This document shows, one piece after another, positions 20,504-33,456 of a stretch of 64,000 bases of DNA. The number at the start of each line of letters is the position of its first letter. The stretch's first letter is position 1. The position numbers were made by a program, and so were the translations under genes. The DNA is from Cheiracanthium punctorium (taxonomy: Eukaryota > Arthropoda > Arachnida > Araneae > Cheiracanthiidae): positions 1,674,001-1,738,000 of the forward strand of contig JAWZYV010013019.1 in assembly GCA_038373885.1 (NCBI GenBank), read 5' to 3'. The notes beneath the pieces were generated by a model. That model had not been told where the DNA came from and did not search any database. It saw nothing but the letters and a program-made list of their open reading frames with translations.

Positions 20504-20896
20504 GACGGCGGGCAGTTGCCCTGTAATCATTGGACCCCCTACAAAGGTCAAAGTTTTGGCCACTTTATTAGGGGGCACCTAGCTGGCGGCCACCGCTATC
20601 CCCTAAGTAGCGAACCAATTTCACACGGAAGACCCGCGTCGGGATTGGTACCAACAGATCATTTGCCAGAGTGGAGAGACCTGGCACCTGAAATCGGCAC
20701 TCGCAGAGGTATCATTTTGACATGGGTTCCGTTGGAGCCACCGCAGAATTTTCGTGCACCAGCTGCATTTAGCGAATATACGAACACACAGCAGTCCGGT
20801 CGAGAGAGGTTGTCACCCTATCGATCGCTGACCAAGGTCGGCGCTGCTTCACTCTTGTTCAGAACTGAGCTTCAACCATTTGGTCCTCTGCGCTAG
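20504..20896 (+). other. G+C-richer open stretch behind a splice-acceptor-like site; unrecognised
   Basis: A frame that is open over the whole stretch runs to a stop at 20894-20896. It is preceded by a polypyrimidine tract and TTTTTAG (20489-20504) that looks like a 3' splice site. The predicted 131 residues (DGGQLPCNHWTPYKGQSF… to …LQPFGPLR) are proline- and arginine-rich with no domain, signal peptide or membrane segment I recognise. Base composition is clearly richer in G+C than the flanks. It could be a terminal exon, a fragment of an old retroelement or an unknown repeat. The reverse strand is also partly open, which weakens the coding case. I do not assign a function. Confidence 0.25.
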
Positions 20897-21000
20897 ATGG
20901 GATGGAGAGTACTGGAATCTCTCAAAAACTGCTAACGAGAGTCCAGAGAACTTTCTGAGCAATTAATTGTTCCTGCACGGTTGTCTTCATAACTAGATCG

Positions 21001-21167
21001 CAGGGGCGTAGCCAGAAATTTTTCATAGGGGGGTTACGACTACTACTACTCATATATATGTATACGTGGGTATGATAATGTAGTGAAGAATATACGTTTT
21101 GTATGGCAAAAAATTCCTCACGGGGGGCTTATGACCCCCATAATCCCCCCCCTTGACTACGCCCCTG
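21001..21167 (+). mobile_element. hAT-like MITE, copy b
   Basis: Starts CAGGGGCGTAGCCAG and ends CTTGACTACGCCCCTG. Flanks CTAGATCG (20993-21000) and CTAGATCA (21168-21175) are an 8-bp duplication with one change. 167 bp, same interior as copy a. Confidence 0.82.
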
Positions 21168-21175
21168 CTAGATCA

Positions 21176-22971
21176 GTATATTTGATGTCATTGTTGGAGA
21201 ATTCGATTTCTTTTTCAACCTCATATCTCACATTTGCCTCCTAATTCACGAAGACAGCACCAGCTATTGGCCATTTGCGGCTTGGGAAAAATTTTGGTGG
21301 GTATTAGATTGAATTGTTAGTTAAAAATTTATAATTTTTCTAATTTTATTTGGATAAATGAAAAAGTTTAATGAAAACTGACCCAAGGATTGAAAAAAAA
21401 AATTATCAAGAATTGAAATACAGTTAGTTCACTCTGGATAATCTGGCACCTTCAATAATCTGATGCTGTTGGGAAACACTTGTCATATTGTCTTCGCCGA
21501 AACCATCATGCTCACTCTTGTACTTCCTTTCCTCTTTTGTTATTGTTTTCTAGTTTATCTAGTGAATTTTGTAGAATATTTATGTAGTGTACTACAATGT
21601 CGACCAAACAGAAGCACGTGACTTAAAATTAGTGTCAAAAATAGGAGATCTTGAGGCGGAAATTGAGATAATACGGCGGTTGGTTCGTCATATATATACC
21701 GGATTATGAAGATTGTACTGTAATTTCAAGTTGTAGAACCAGCAGAGATCTAATTAACTTGTTAAGCACCTTTTTATGAGTGTTATTACTGAAAGCTTTA
21801 TTTTTATTTATTTTTTCTTGCTTGTTTTCTGTTCCCTCTTACCTTTAAATTTCTTCATGCACAATTTTTGACCAAAAAAAAAAAAAAAAAGAGAGAGAGA
21901 GTGAGGCAAAGAGAGAATTGCATTTCATTACCGTAAGAAAATTCTATATAAAATGCAAATCATGTAGATTACGTGTAGTGCCTTGTATTTTACTTTTAAT
22001 TCATTATCAAATAGTACTTTAAATTCTGCGCAATACAATAAAAATTTCTATCTGGTAATTCTTATTAATGTCTTCTTTCAAGTGTAATTGCAATTCTAAT
22101 TCGCTCTCATGAACGAGTCATAACTCATGTGCATCTACTTAAGATAATGGTCTTAATTTTTTAAGTTCTAAAAAAAAGGATTTGCTTTTCCTAAATTAAT
22201 TCGTAGCCGCATTTTTTAAAAATACAAGCACTGATTCAAAGAAATAAATTTTGGCAATTTACAAATTGAAATTTTATGGACGTTCTGTGATTGAAATGAA
22301 CAAAAATATATCTTGATTAATCAAAACTTATTCAAAATGTAGAATAATCGTCGTACTCGGCTAAATTATATTTTATTTTACCTTTTTTTAAAATTGTTCG
22401 TAATTGTTCTGAAGAAGATAGGTTTTTTTTAATGAACTTTCTCAATGTATGTATGTTAATTTCTCTACTTTACTTAGACATTCTGTTTTAAAATGAAAAA
22501 CAAAAAAGAGACCACAAAATTAAGATTATTAATGCCTTGTGAAAAACATTTCAAATTAAACCTCCCGCATTATTATTTGTTAAGATTTTGAAGCGTAAAA
22601 AAGACTCGTTGTCACCATACAAAATTGTCTTTTAATAAAAATCTCAAACTATTGCTTTTAACTAAAATTGTTTTACTTGTAGATAAGATAAAAGTGCCAT
22701 GAAAATATTTTATCTGGGGTGATATTATTCGTTCGTTTGTTAAAGATTAGAATATTTTTTAAGAGATACTAGGACTGTTTGAAGAGTCTTTCCTCTTCAA
22801 CTTCTTGATGATAAATTTCAACTAGGTACCCTATTTCCTCCAAAAGTCCTCAGACAGGTTATTACGAAGGTTTTGGCTTAGAAATACTCAATTTGTGAAA
22901 CAATATTAAAACTGAATCGAAATGCATGCAGCTTTATACGCCTTAAAACTTATATAATCCCGTCATAAACA
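21176..22971. other. AT-rich DNA; A/GA-rich tract
   Basis: A run of A followed by GAGAGAGAGAG lies at about 21876-21902. Otherwise no supported gene, repeat ends or RNA. Confidence 0.4.
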
Positions 22972-23190
22972 CAGGGTTCGTACAAGTCCTGGATTTGCTA
23001 AAATTCTGAACTTTTGTAAAATTGTCCTAAAATAGCCTGATATTTAAAAATTGGTCCTGTTTTTTATAAAATACTGAAAGAAGTTCTCTCGGGTTTCTTA
23101 AATTGTGAGAACTTTTAGGACACTTTTTCAAAAGTTCGGATTTATAGCAAATCCAGGACTCAATCCAGTTTTAGATGCAAACCCTCTAAA
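22972..23190. mobile_element. Fold-back element with CAGGGTTCG end
   Basis: The arm 22985-23033 (agtcctggatttgct, then gaacttttg and ttgtccta) pairs with the inverted arm 23113-23160 (taggacac, caaaagttcgg, agcaaatccaggact). The left tip reads CAGGGTTCGTAC; the matching right tip is decayed (gcaaaccctc near 23180). Non-coding, probably hAT-like, but no target duplication is visible. Confidence 0.5.
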
Positions 23191-24987
23191 ACTAAAATAA
23201 ATTTAATGTATCATTCATTTATGTATCATCAGAATACGTACCTCTTACATAGAAGTTATTCTTTTATATTTTAAGTTTGAAACAAATTTCTATATTCAAT
23301 CCAACCTTTTTTTTTCGAGCGCGCCTTTATCCAGAAAACAACCATTTTGCAAAGAATGAAGTACATTTCGAAATTGAATCTCTCTTTTCATGATGAATCT
23401 GGAAGCATGTGCCGACTCTAAAATATAGCTATAGTTTTATAATAGAATATGTTTAATGTATAATGATAAGAAAACATGTTATCCTACATAAATATTTTAA
23501 TTTAAAATAGAAATATTTCTCTTTAAAAAACAGTAGATGGATCTTTATGCCCTTCAGAGAAGGCGTCTATAATTGGGAACAGAAATTATCTAAGAATATT
23601 ACCAAGATGATTTCTAATAATTTAAAATTGAAAGCGGTTGTGCTCATTTTACGGGAATTTAATAGTCGTTAATTTTTATTTTATCGATTTTGATAAAAAT
23701 TTAATTTATGTTATTACAAAAACATCCGTATGCATCTACTAGAAAGAAATTATTTATATGGTTAATGTATTATTTAATGAATGAATTAAAATATTTCATA
23801 AAACTTCTTTATACAGAAAACAAAATTTGTAACGATATGTTTTATAATTAGGATTTTTGAAAAATGATATCGAATATGTTCGAAAAAAAAAAGAACACAT
23901 ACTGGACTTATACTAGAATACTGTTTCTTGGACAGCGTTCAAAATATTTTTGATGTTTTCCAAAATAACATCTTTAATTAAAAGTTGGGAATGTTTCAAC
24001 ATTATATTGACGCGGTACACATTAAATGCATATGGATGAGAAAAAGTGTTACTGTTCCAAAACACTTCCACATACGCAACCACTTCAATAAAACGGGCAG
24101 TATCTTTTTTATTGCCCGAAACGAAAAGCAGGAATAAAACCTTTAAATTCTTGCCTGCCAATATCTTTGGCAACGTGCCTTCGTGTTCACTTGAAGACAT
24201 TAAATTCTATGTTGTACAGCTCTTAAAAGTACGTACTTTTTCTTTCTGCTGAGCTACTTTGTTCCCTTAATAGAAAGCGACCATCGATTTATTATGTATG
24301 AAATTTTTAAGAAGTAGTTTGATTCACACACGCACGATACAGTAGCTGATTCAAAAATTCAATAATCGAAAGATCTCGTTCACGTGTTTTTACACTTGTA
24401 GAAAGTTTCAAAAGCAAAAGAACATTATTTATAAGTGTTTGAGCATCTGTATGCGATATCAGATACATGCTTCATGTTGTTATTCATCCCCCTGTTCAAA
24501 ATATGTCTTTAAGTGGTATAAATTATTCATAGCTTCATATAACTTTACTTTAAAGAAAATTAAGTGATAGAATTCCTTTAAAATTGACAACGTAAGAAAA
24601 GTTCCTCATCGTTGGAATAATGTAACTTTATCAGGCTCGATGAAAAAAAAAAATAATAAAGCTTGAGATTCAATAATTTCGCATATTAAAAAAATGTTTA
24701 AAATATTTAAAAATCAATTGAAACACATTAAATACTAAATTTGATCACTGGAGTTTCTAAAGTGAAATAAATTTTTTATCTGTGGCTTATTCCAAAAACA
24801 AAAAAAGGAATAATTTTTTTTCAATTAGATAATTTTTGACTTAATTTCATCAAAAAGGCGCATTTTTTATAACAATTATTCTTATCTTCCGACTGTAGTA
24901 TTGAAAAATACGTCAACTTTATAGCAAATTTCGACAGTTTGTTTTTTTCTAAGGAATGAAATGTTAATTTAACTATACTGTGTATTA
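23191..24987. other. AT-rich DNA; one 95-codon frame of unknown worth
   Basis: The minus-strand frame at 23913-24200 (MSSSEHEGTLPKILAGKN… to …LNAVQETVF) has a fairly protein-like composition and no repeats, but I recognise no domain and see no splice sites that would tie it to a gene. Left as a note, not a gene call. Confidence 0.3.
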
Positions 24988-25120
24988 AGGCAAAGCTACT
25001 CGAGGGCTATCTGCCTAAGGATGGGAGGGGGACTTGGTCCTAGGACGTTTTTAAGGAGTTATAAATCGTATTCACGTTACATCTAGAGAAAACCGCCTGA
25101 AACTGACGGGTTCCGACGGA
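24988..25120 (-). repeat. SINE family A copy, reverse orientation, partial
   Basis: Contains gggctatctgcctaagg, gacttggtcctaggacg, cgtattcacgttacatc and agagaaaaccgcc in the order expected for the reversed family. The B-box half is degraded. Confidence 0.6.
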
Positions 25121-26192
25121 TGGAAGGACGGGTCGGGATGAATGACGTCAATTGTAAATCTTTGAAAATATTAGTAGCTTCTTTTTTGTTAATATGTTAA
25201 ATATTTTGATATTTTAATAAATCCTGTCGGCTTTAGCATCACAGAAAATTTTGTTTTCACGATAAAGGCCAAGAGGCCAGACAGTAACTTGCTGAAAATC
25301 GCAGTGAAATCATTTAAGTTCTCACTAAATATTTTAAACAATAAAAAATTATACTGATAGCATTTCCTACGTATTGATATTATATTTTTTTTATATATGT
25401 TCAATCGTCATAATGTTAATGATTTTCTTTCTTTTTCAGGTACGTACATCTGAAAGATATGCATGTTCCCATAATCGCACTTCAAACTTAATGTGAGTAG
25501 CTCAAGCACTAATATTTCTAACATTAAATTGAAATTGACAGTATTCTATTATCATCATTAAGAAAACAATGTTACACGACAAGACGAAAACCTACTATTT
25601 ATTAACATGCTGTATAGTATTCATACATATGTATTATTTCTCAGGAAATCCTTTTAATTTTTTTTCACATTTTTAACGTTATTTAATACGTTAGTAAGTA
25701 TTCAAATATGAGTTTCAAGGAGCGTTTTTGAAATTACCTGCATCATTCATAATTAATTTAAATATATTTGCTTGGATATAAAAAAGAGAGATAATGTAGA
25801 AACTTCATTTCTTTTGTTTAGAAAAGTATAAAGACAAATATTAGTTTTATATGAAGAGCTTTTTTAATATAGTAGGATTTGGTAATTAAATTATACATAT
25901 TTCAAATCATTGTTTCAGAATTTAAACAAAATATCAAATTAATTGCTACAAAAAATGTATGTAACAAAATTTAATTTTTAGGGAAAAATATAATATTTTT
26001 TTTTTTTCCTTCAGACTTATTTGTGGAGTGTGTGTGTGGGTGAATGAGAGGGTAATAAAGAAAGTGAGTGAAAATATAGTTCAAAATAACTAAGTTCATT
26101 TTCCTTTAGAATTTTTCTTACAGTTGTCAACTGTTGAGTGAATATTAAAAATGTTGAATTTTACTCTTTAAATTCATGAGTGTTTGAGCATT
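25121..26192. other. AT-rich DNA without recognisable features
   Basis: No supported gene or repeat; a GTGTGTGTG stretch and T runs lie near 26000-26040. Confidence 0.35.
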
Positions 26193-27152
26193 CCCAGACA
26201 GCACAGTAAACTTGTATCAAACTTGCAGCAAGCTTGATTTATCAAGTCAATAAATTTGAATTAAGCTTGAAAATTTCAAGCGTGTAAGCTTATTCCAAGC
26301 TTGAATCAAGTGTTCAAGTTTACACTTGCCCAGCTTGCATAAAGCTTGACATAGCAAGCTTGAATCAAGCTTTACATAGCAAGCTTAATTTCAAGCTTAA
26401 AAATTTTTTCAAAAAAAATTTCTTAAATACACGGGGCGCCCGTCGGCGAACTTACCCCACATATTTTATTTTTCCACGCATTTCCCCCTCTATGCTGAAA
26501 TCTCGAGTTAATTTAATCTGTTTCCATCAAGCCTCCGCTGCTGGGATAGAGCTCGGGACCTAAGAGTTGGGAGGCCAGCGTCCTAACCGTTCCGCCAATC
26601 TGCCTCGCGCTGGCACGATTAAAGTTTGAATTGACTGCCATGGCTGTCACGCCGTTTTCTGGTGAGATCGATCAGTGCCCGATGCCGAGTTTTTTCTTTT
26701 ATTTTTCCGTGGGATGAATCAAATTGAAATAATGTTGTGTGACTTACTCTACTAATAGGGAAATAAGCATAATATAAACTTAAAAGCGTTTTAAAACTTT
26801 CAATATCGCGACACTCATTTTGGGCAATACTGGCCAAAGTCGACAAGCGACTGATTTTGAAATCAATTTCGTAGTATAATTGTATTTTATTTTGAAGAAT
26901 TTCCATATTTGGAAATATAGAATCTTTTTTTTAATTTTATGGTCAAGTACATTTATGAATCATGATAAATTATTTGTTATGTGGATGTGGCTTTCCAAAT
27001 CAAGCAATAATCAAGTTGTATTGAAGCTTGAGAGTTCAAATGACTTCTCCAAGCTTGCTGCAAGCTTAAAATGAATTGAACTGTCAAGCTTGTATTAATA
27101 CGTCAAATTCAAAGAAATGTCAAGCTTGATTTAAGCTTATGTGCTGTCTGGG
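26193..27152. mobile_element. 960-bp DNA element, CCCAGACAGCACA ends, dense CAAGCTT motifs
   Basis: Perfect 13-bp inverted ends: CCCAGACAGCACA (26193-26205) and TGTGCTGTCTGGG (27140-27152). The first ~200 bp and last ~140 bp are packed with the motif aagctt or caagcttga in both orientations, an arrangement expected of subterminal transposase-binding repeats. The middle (26410-26900) is different DNA and includes a tRNA-like remnant. A 95-codon minus-strand frame (26619-26906) has no recognised domain. No target duplication is evident. I cannot name the superfamily. Confidence 0.72.
26535..26625 (-). repeat. tRNA-like (SINE) remnant inside the CCCAGACAGCACA element
   Basis: Reversed, this reads ggcagattggcggaacgg (A-box-like), a gacgctggcctcc loop region, and tcccgagctctatcccag (a decayed B-box). 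The cloverleaf is incomplete, so it is not called as a tRNA gene. Confidence 0.4.
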
Positions 27153-30139
27153 CGAGAGAAGTCCTTAAGGGAGTTATTATCTATTTTTTTTAAGCATTCG
27201 ACTCGTATTCCATTTATTCTGAAGAAAACTACCAAACTTTAAGATTTAGAGCCTGACAGTGTAATGATTTACTGAATTTGTGTTCAAGACGTACTTTATT
27301 CCCTCCTTCTTACCCCTCACACACATAGTTTATTCTGAGTGATCGCATTTTGCGCGATAAACCAAACAGTACTTGCAATGTTTCAAAATTTAAAAGCATT
27401 TTTTCACTATATCTAGAAATCTAAGTAGATAAAATTCGCGTATAAATTTCGATTAAGAAAGCTAATTTATACCAGGTGCATTCATTTTAAGATCTTTTTC
27501 AATACAACTGCCCAACTGGTACATATGCTAATGCATGAATTAAAGTAAGTAAAGCAACTTTACTAAAATACTTCTCAATCACGGACTTAATCTGTTAAGG
27601 TACTTTTGTAAGCCCCTGTGAAGGAACTGCAGATGCAACGTCTACCATTTTTCTTGCAGAACATGCTGTCCTAAACGTCAGTTATACTTGGATTTTGCTT
27701 AAAACAGATTAACATTTCTCAAATGTAGTTTGGACAACCAAGCACATAATGTAATGGATATCTTTTGTATGATCCTGTAAAATAATTATAAATGCTACGT
27801 ACAATATTTCTCATGGATAACATTCTTTTGTACACTTTTGTAAAACAGTCTTTTAATGCTGCATAAAATAATTTCGAAACATAACATTCTTGTACAAATT
27901 TCAACAATATATAGTATTTTTTAAGTAGATTAAGATGTATAAAACGCTCTTAAAATATGGAATTTTTATATATGCTCCTTTAAAAAATCTTTCAATGCTT
28001 ATAATTAATTTTTAAAAGAGTGTACGTATATTTACAACACATGCAGGGTGATTACAAATTAATATTCCAACTTTTTCTATAGTTTCTATATTAACGAAAT
28101 TATAGAAGATACACATATTTTGGAAAAGAGAAACAAAAAATAACGTTATCAACAGTATCAAGTTATAAAGGCATAATGCCACCACCACCAGAAACACACC
28201 GCGATATCCATTCTGTAGCAGAATTCGTCCCGCACTTATTTCAGCAAGTGTGGTGTTACAGTTTCTATCTCTAAAGTTATTCTCATTTTCAGTTCCATAA
28301 TGTCAGCTGGTACAAGCAAGCGGTAACACTGTCCTTACTAAAATATGTTTTATAATCTCGGGGCTACTAAATAATTACACATAATATAAACGCCACAAAA
28401 CAAACTTTTATTTAGGTAGTAGCGCTCGTTACAAAATTCTATTAGAACATCAACAACATCTTCGCAACCAGTGTTGCCAACGAGTCAAAATGAAGAGTCT
28501 ATATAGCGAGTGAGGGGAGGAAGGAAGGGGGATCATGACGTAATCTCTGAATGAGGGGGAAAAAGAGTTCAGGATTTTTAGGATGTTACAAAATCATTTC
28601 TGGAAAGTGTTGAAAAGCACCAGTTTTCTCTCATTTATTTTTTGCTATATTAATTAATTGATACTTTCTTTAATCTATGTCTAACTCGTGGTAAATTTGC
28701 CCTACTCATTAACTGTGGTAACACACCTCCGAACTGTATTCTCTCAAACTAATATCCAGAAAGTTTTATTTATTTATTTTTTATAACATACATACTTCTG
28801 TGCCATCGCACTATTCAGCAATTCAAATATAACAATTTAAACAAAATAGAACTAACGAAAGCGCACACTTGCGCATATATAAATAAAAGTATGGGAAAAC
28901 TAACTACTTATTCCATGTTGAATCCTGACAAGCAATTAGTTTTAGATTTAGAAGGCCACGTTCCTAATAACACCTGATAATGAGGGAAAAAAGGATTGGA
29001 AACTGCCATAAAAGCCTTAATTATATTCCCTCTATTTACACTTGCACAAAAAAAGAAGCCGTCATATGCTGTGTAAACAAAAACACTTATGCGTTTTCTA
29101 AATAAAAATTGCACGCTACATTAGTTATCCGAAAATGGTAGGCAATTAATTAAAGAAATGCTTACTTATAGACGGCGGGGGCGAGGCGGAGTTTTATAAA
29201 GATAAACAAATGGACGTTCATTACAATAATACACATATTTATTAAACTTTACGTTTCCACTCTAGCATGAACATGGTTTTAGGTGAAATGCTAATCTGAA
29301 CATGTTAAAATTGAATTACTTTTATTCTGAATAAATTGGGGGACTTTTTTTCTTAGAAAAAAGTTAATGCTGTGGATTTCTTTTTCAGCTTTAATAATAG
29401 TTGAGCGAGTGAAACGAATGCATTAAATAAGCTGTGTAAAATAAGTTAAATTTTGCTTACTGCAGTTCTATTAATGTGGAAACATTATGGACAGAAGTAA
29501 ATAAAGCGTGAAAGGCGTAATTTTTTTGTTTAGCATAACTCGGCAAACTGTAAATTCATTATGAGATGGAACATTAATCCCAGAAATGGAGTTATAACTT
29601 TGTAGCGTCGTGTATTAACGCCGAACTAGAAATTCCATGTGCACTGAACTAGGAAAATTGCAATTTTGGTAGTTTTTGTATGTAACGGTAATTTTGTTTT
29701 AGCTTTTTTTTTCTATAGAAATCTGTAATGTTGCAGTTTTGCTGTTGTGAGATTGAAATTTGACTAACTGGTTATTGTTATTTTTTAGTTTCATTGTATG
29801 AATGCGCCTTGTAGAGTTATAATTGTTATAGTGAAATTCATAAATGTACCAACATCCTTAATGGCTGTTTATGCAAATGAAAAAGTTTGAAGCTTAACAC
29901 CTTTCCTCTCTCTTTTAGTAATTATAATACAAATAAGATCCCGATTTAGGCAACTTTGGGCACTACACAAAGAAAGATAATTGGGCCCATATTAATACCC
30001 CTCATACCCCCGCTTCTTACTTAAGAAGAAAAAAAGTTCTGTATATGTGTGTTTTGAAATGTTTTAAACATGTTTTTTTTTTCCCTCCAAACACAAATAT
30101 TATTCCAAGTACATTCTGAAATAAACGAATGTAAATATA
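27153..30139. other. Long AT-rich stretch without a supported gene
   Basis: At 28046 cagggtgattacaaatt resembles a mariner-type end, but no partner end was found. A G-rich patch (gtgaggggaggaaggaaggggg, 28511-28532) and otherwise AT-rich sequence. No exon, RNA or element is supported. Confidence 0.4.
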
Positions 30140-31167
30140 CCAGGTGATTCAAAATGTATGTTAAAGCGATTATCTTTTAAACCGTAAGTGATAGAAACAT
30201 ACTTTCAGTTAGAAAAGTTCGTCAAATTAAGCGTAATTGTCATATATGGCAATTTTTTACTAGAGGCTACATACATATTAAAATATGAAATTTAATTTTT
30301 ATGCGGTCCACCCTTTCCTTTAATTTAGTAAAAGTTTTTATTAGAAAATTAATAAATAAAATTCCATGCCTCTAGTTGAAATAGCTATCAAGAATTTCAA
30401 TGTTAAATATGTGATGTTTTACACCATTATACCTACTGTGTTTGAACCGGTTTTCAGGAAAATTATATTTTCTTTAGGAGACAAACTATGAGTTGATAAA
30501 AGTTAAATGACGATCCCATTGCTGGGAAATGCCATGAAATGTGTTCAAACGTGTGAAATTAACAAGTATAGTTACATTTGAATGGATCGGTACTCATTTT
30601 GAACTCAACGATAACTTAGTCTTTTAGGTGATCATCCACCAATCACGTCACGCTTCTAGAGGAGAAATTTTAAAGTGTAAAAGAAAATGACAAAATAGTG
30701 ATGTTTGTTACTATGGTGTGGTAACTTTCATTAGAAACTGCCGAACATGCGTTGCGTTATAGGAAAATTCTAGCTAAATTAGTATTTGAGGATTCAACTG
30801 TGTCTATCGAGTGACTATTAGCCCGCCATTTGAAAAGTAATTACATTTTTCTCACTTTGGAGACATTCCCTTATTGCTTGGCGACAATTGCCAAAGTTTT
30901 GAAATTCCGATATCTCGGAAACTACTTCACTCAGAGGCACGGGATATTTTAAACTTAGACAAAACTTTTTCTAAAGATAAGTGATGGGAAAGGAGGGACC
31001 TCATAAAAATTAAATTTCGTATTTTAATATGTTTACAGACCCTAGTAAAAAATTGCCATTTCTTAAAGTTACTCTTTATTTGACGAACTTTTCTAATTGA
31101 AAGTGTGTTTCGATCACTTACGGTTTAAATAATAATCGCTTTTTAACATCTTTTTTGAATCACCTGG
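30140..31167. mobile_element. 1028-bp TA-flanked MITE with about 180-bp inverted ends
   Basis: Both ends start CAGGTGATTCAAAA and are flanked by TA (30138-30139 and 31168-31169). The inverted match runs about 180 bp with scattered differences, including ttaaaccgtaagtgat, tagaaaagttcgtcaaat, ggcaattttttactag and gaaatttaatttttatg. The TA target and CAGG-type ends fit the Tc1/mariner superfamily. The ~660-bp interior has no preserved transposase frame. Confidence 0.8.
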
Positions 31168-33456
31168 TATATATGATGTTAGTGAAACGGCGCACAACGA
31201 ATTGAAAAAATTATTATTGGTTAAAATTACTTCAAACGTGCAAAAATTTTAATTTTCACTGTTAATATTTTAAAGCTCAAAAACAATATAAATTTTAAGA
31301 ATCGTTTGTCTTTTGTAATTTTGTTACTCTTTTCTTTGCTTTAAATTGCACAAATCAAAAAAAGTATAATATTTTTATAATGTATGTCTACTTAGCAATT
31401 TTTCATACTTGGTTGAATTCTCAGTGGAAAATTAGTTTAATAACTGTTCTCACTTTCCCTTACTTAATACAGAGTCTGGACTTGTATATTTAGTTCCTTA
31501 CCGCTCTATATAAATGTTTCTATAATGTATCGCCCGAACATAAAATCATTGAGTATAGATTAAAGTTCTTTTCTAAATGACTAAATAGATAACAGAATTA
31601 TGTAATAGGAAACAAAGTAAAATTATTCTTTTAACTATCACGGGCTCTTTTACACATATTAAAAATAAAGTTAAAGAAACATTGCTTTCTTTAATTATAT
31701 TTCCTAATTCAAAGCATTTAACCATTAACGTTAAACTGAAAACAAATCTCATTTTGGTGCTTTTTATTTTAATTACAGTAGAAGTATATTATTCATCATC
31801 GAGGAAATAATTTTTATCATAATGATCGGGTATCTAACGAATGTACAACTCAAATTGAATTTTTAAAATATAATAAAATGCTTTCTAAATAAGAAGATAC
31901 TGATGTTAATTAGTCCTTTTTTGATATTTTTAATTACGTAATAAATTAAGCGAAGGTATATATTTAACTTAAAGGGAAAGATGTTATTTTAATAAAGCGT
32001 TGAAAATATAAATATTGTTTAACTGAGTTTTGCATCAATAACAGTTTTTCACACTGAAACTTTAAGATGATTTTTTTTCCTTTATACTTTACCTTAGCTG
32101 ATACAAAGGGTGCCTGTTAAACTTTTAAAACAGAGTAAGAAAGGCAAATGTATTTGATATGGTTATTCATATTATTTTAGCCTGAAAAAAATGTTTGAAT
32201 TATTCGCAAAATAAGTATTTATAAACTAGAAAATATTAAACATTAACTACAAGCATCGAAAGTTTTTTTCATGCTGTTGAGCGTTTAGTAATATGAAGAG
32301 ATATAAAAATTAAAAAATTCTTTGCTGGGATTTTATTATTTATATAGTAATACGTGTGGGGCACTCAACTTAAAAACATATGGTGAATCTTTCAAGGCCT
32401 GTTTCTTATCATTTTGAAAAAGTACATCTATAATGGCGTATTATCTTTGTTGTAGTAATTTCGTATGAAAAACGATTGCTTATTTATTAAAAAAATTTAA
32501 ATTCGCGTAGCTATAATTGTCTATGCATTTCCATATAGTAGTTACGATATCCATGTCTGAAATTTAGGAGCTGGTTTATTTCTCTAAAACAAATATTTTT
32601 CTAAATACTAAAATAACATGCTTTTCGATTTAAAAAAGAATAGAATAAAATAAAATAAAATAATTTCATAAAAATTTAACTGTGTAATTGATTCAAAAAA
32701 TGTATTTTAGTATAAAAACTATTACAGAGTCAACGATGTATGACACTATAAGCAAAAACACTCATTAAATCCTAACCATACTATTTTAAAAATCAGGAAG
32801 TAAACAAATGCATAAAATGTTAATTAGCCAATTTACAAAAATTACGGCTCGTCCAAAACAAGACGTAAATTTACAAGATAGAAAAAAAAATATCTCTTTC
32901 AATATCCTTATAAACTATAACCCGAAACTTCCATTATTTTGAAACTTTTAGCTGAGATTTTAAGCATTTTTGTTTGCGAAAAGTTAGAGCAATTTCTAAA
33001 GATCAAATACTTACTTGCAGGAGAAGGGAGAAGTTAATTTCTTTTATCACTTTCAGAAATGTTTTAAGTTAACTTAACAGGGAAATTTCGCTAAAAGTTA
33101 CAAACTTTATGTTTGTTTTAATAGACGCTTTTATACTCTAATGCTCGGCATTTATCGAGGAAATCTTTTACGCACGTAAGCTTCCGTTTCAATTGAAATA
33201 TGATGGTATTTGATAACAAAAATAAAGGAAGATGATGAAACACATAGCAACCAAGTTTCGTGCGATTATATTTTAATTTAATAAGCAAATGAATATATAT
33301 ATAACGAACTTTTAAATATCCGCCATGTTAAATTGATAGCTCAATTCTAATTTTGTGTAAGGAAAAAATATATTTTGTACATAGCAGTAAAAGAAATATT
33401 TTGTATAATCAAAGTTATAACTACTGAGGCGTTAAACTGCATTTTGACTTAATATA
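31168..33456. other. AT-rich DNA; short AAAAT microsatellite
   Basis: A taaaa repeat of about four units lies at 32643-32662. No gene or element ends are supported. Confidence 0.4.

Noticed and set aside
23913..24200. 95-codon minus-strand frame with fairly protein-like composition
   Set aside because: No recognised domain, no splice sites or neighbouring exons, and frames of this length arise by chance in 64 kb.
26200..26400. CRISPR-like array of caagctt repeats
   Set aside because: Irregular spacing, both orientations, no uniform spacers, and a eukaryotic context. Better explained as subterminal transposon motifs.
26535..26625. Possible tRNA gene on the minus strand
   Set aside because: Decayed B-box and no closed acceptor stem; it lies within a transposable element.
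28046..28080. Mariner-type terminus (cagggtgattacaaatt)
   Set aside because: No matching inverted end or TA-flanked partner found within 2 kb.
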